From an uncultured Treponema sp. (GTDB lineage Bacteria; Spirochaetota; Spirochaetia; Treponematales; Treponemataceae), in assembly GCA_937915735.1 (NCBI GenBank), contig CALGGS010000245.1, forward strand, positions 1-6,046: 6,046 bases of DNA, given 5' to 3'. Each line of letters starts with the position of its first letter. Within the stretch, counting starts at the first letter, position 1. A program made the position numbers and the translations under genes. A model generated the notes under the pieces. The model saw nothing but the letters and a program-made list of their open reading frames with translations. It did no database searches and was not told where the DNA came from. Of the stretch, positions 5,208 through 6,046 are shown piece after piece.

Positions 5208-5992
5208 TAAAGCTGAATCTTACCAGCGAGAGCGTCTTTCTCTGGTTTTTCAGATTCACCCTTTTCTTTTGATACAGGGTCATAAAAGCGGTTCATGCCG
5301 CCTTTCAAGACGAATCTGTCCGGCGTTGCCGGAATGAAACGCCTTGCGATTGCCCCGCTGTTCACTCCGTCAGCAAAGTTCTTGAAAGCCCTTTCTATCT
5401 GCTCTGCGGTCGGCTTAGACTTCTGCCAGAAACGCTCCCAGCCACGAGGATTTTCGATTGTCGCCGTTACCTGGAATATGCAGAGTCCGTTCTTGTCCTT
5501 GGTCGTCTGCCACAGTTTCATAAAGAGTTTCTGCTCCTCGGTCATTTCCATCTGCTGGACGGAATCAGGAAGCTGAGCATTTACACCTTCCGCAGAACTG
5601 TCAGTTTCTGAAAGAAACTCACCAAGCGGATATTTATAACCGACCTCATTCAGGAACGAGAGAATTTCCGGCTCAAGAGTTTTAAGAATTCTGTTGATTC
5701 CACGCTGGATGTTAAGGTTCTGACATTTCTGATGATGCGGCCACGACGGAAGAACAACATACTCTCCGTGCCGGTAGGCTTTTCCGGCATCCTCAAACTT
5801 TCGCATGATTTTCTCAACGGTTTCATCAGAAAGCCCTGTATCAAAAACAATGCGGCGGTTTGCCAGCTTGTAAACTCCGGCGATATTTGTCAGCGGATTT
5901 GTAAGCAGATACAGGTACATTCCCTTTTCCGTAAAATCGAGAGTCTGAACCCACTCATCATCCCAAAAACTTGTTGATACATACCTTTTCAT
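5207..5992 (-). CDS. Phage replication protein with N-terminal winged-helix-like domain (261 aa)
   Basis: The first 95 or so residues resemble the N-terminal domain of phage replisome organisers and DnaD-like initiators: KRYVSTSFWDDEWVQTLDFTEKGMYLYLLTNPLTNIAGVY with RRIVFDTGL and VEKIMRKFEDAGK. This region probably forms a winged helix binding origin DNA. A polar linker (about 125-152) follows. A second domain has QKLFMKLWQTT (154-164), ENPRGWERFWQKSKPT (180-195), AEQIERAFKNFADGV and RFIPATPDRFVLKGGMNRF (218-236), which may contact the loader or helicase. The last 20 residues are charged and likely loose. AAGGAG lies 7 nt before the ATG, and the gene directly precedes the helicase loader. In many phages such genes are the origin-recognition factor, sometimes with the origin inside the gene; I saw no clear iterons here. 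A primase/helicase role is unlikely because no such motifs are present. Replication role: likely, from fold resemblance and context. Confidence 0.85.
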   Translation of the reverse strand: MKRYVSTSFWDDEWVQTLDFTEKGMYLYLLTNPLTNIAGVYKLANRRIVFDTGLSDETVEKIMRKFEDAGKAYRHGEYVVLPSWPHHQKCQNLNIQRGINRILKTLEPEILSFLNEVGYKYPLGEFLSETDSSAEGVNAQLPDSVQQMEMTEEQKLFMKLWQTTKDKNGLCIFQVTATIENPRGWERFWQKSKPTAEQIERAFKNFADGVNSGAIARRFIPATPDRFVLKGGMNRFYDPVSKEKGESEKPEKDALAGKIQL

Positions 5993-6046
5993 TGGTACAC
6001 TCCTTTTGAGGGGAACAATCGTTCCCCATTACTTTTGTTTACTCTT
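5989..6046 (-). other. Leader of the replication module, probably holding the 3' end of an upstream gene
   Basis: Two readings are possible. In one frame, codons for K-S-K-Q-K end at TAA (6031-6029), leaving a 36-nt gap before the replication gene. In another, the frame from 6045 is open (ending in SNGERLFPSKGVYQ) to a TGA at 5991-5989 that overlaps the replication ATG as ATGA, as seen at two other junctions in this window. The third frame stops at once. Only about 55 bases are visible, so I cannot choose. No convincing -10/-35 pair is present; the promoter is probably further right. The AAGGAG at 6000-6005 serves the replication gene. Confidence 0.4.
6010..6027. promoter_or_regulatory. 18-bp palindrome with GAAC-N4-GTTC core, possible operator or RNA hairpin
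   Basis: GGGGAACAATCGTTCCCC has perfect 7-bp arms around a 4-nt centre, 18 bp before the replication ATG. The core GAAC-N4-GTTC matches the core of the LexA (DinR) box known from Bacillus and relatives, so a LexA-like or phage repressor could bind here. As RNA it would form a 7-bp, GC-rich hairpin ending 4 nt before the Shine-Dalgarno, which could affect translation. It has no T-run on the minus strand, so it is not a standard terminator for the module. The structure is certain; the role is inferred. Confidence 0.5.

Noticed and set aside
5603..5619. Small inverted repeat AGTTTC-N5-GAAACT in the replication gene linker, as an origin element
   Set aside because: It occurs once, with 6-bp arms and no repeated iterons or AT-rich tract beside it, so chance is likely.
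5958..6029. Tiny Cys-containing frame of 23 codons starting MGNDCSPQKEC over the palindrome
   Set aside because: No Shine-Dalgarno precedes its ATG and it overlaps the start of the replication gene; likely chance.
6010..6046. Palindrome plus T-rich stretch as a terminator for plus-strand transcription
   Set aside because: The stretch after the hairpin on the plus strand (ATTACTTTTGTTT) is not a clean T-run and no plus-strand gene in the window would need it.
1..6046. tRNA, rRNA, CRISPR array, insertion sequence or attachment site
   Set aside because: I saw no cloverleaf, no regularly spaced repeats, no transposase or integrase, and no paired terminal repeats; the window is almost fully coding on the minus strand.

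Overview
The window looks like the early (replication and DNA-metabolism) part of a tailed phage or prophage. All supported genes lie on the minus strand, so transcription runs from the right end (about 6046) to the left end (1). Gaps between genes are at most 28 nt, and several genes overlap (ATGA at 3530-3533, TTGA at 625-628, 23 nt at 2733-2755). Nearly every gene has a clear GGAG-type Shine-Dalgarno. I see no convincing internal promoter or terminator, so this is probably one polycistronic message. Base composition looks intermediate by eye. The host cannot be fixed from the sequence; a Clostridia-like or Treponema-like host is a guess from the general look of the replication cassette and ribosome binding sites.

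Right part (5993-3848), in transcription order: a short leader with an 18-bp palindrome (GAAC-N4-GTTC core); a phage replication protein with an N-terminal winged-helix-like domain; a DnaC/DnaI-type AAA+ helicase loader; and a single-strand DNA-binding protein ending in DIPF. No helicase, primase or polymerase is encoded here. The simplest model is that the replication protein marks the origin, the loader brings in a replicative helicase (host or encoded outside the window), and SSB coats the exposed strand.

Middle part (3832-1046): a 100-aa helical protein of unknown function, an HNH-family protein with a duplicated N-terminal helical module and an unusual Phe at the usual catalytic His position, and a 569-aa N6-adenine-type DNA methyltransferase with a long C-terminal DUF4942-like region. 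HNH and methyltransferase genes overlap, so they are probably translated together.

Left part (1020-1): a MazG-like NTP pyrophosphohydrolase, a 32-residue single-pass membrane protein starting at TTG (found by reading the gap), a DUF4406 / nucleoside deoxyribosyltransferase-like protein, and the first 50 codons of an unrecognised protein with a CxxC pair that runs off the window.

Most genes belong to recognisable phage families. The least explained items are the hidden 32-aa membrane protein, the palindrome at the head of the module, the HNH/methyltransferase pair, and the MazG - membrane peptide - DUF4406 cassette. I do not claim a proven new system.
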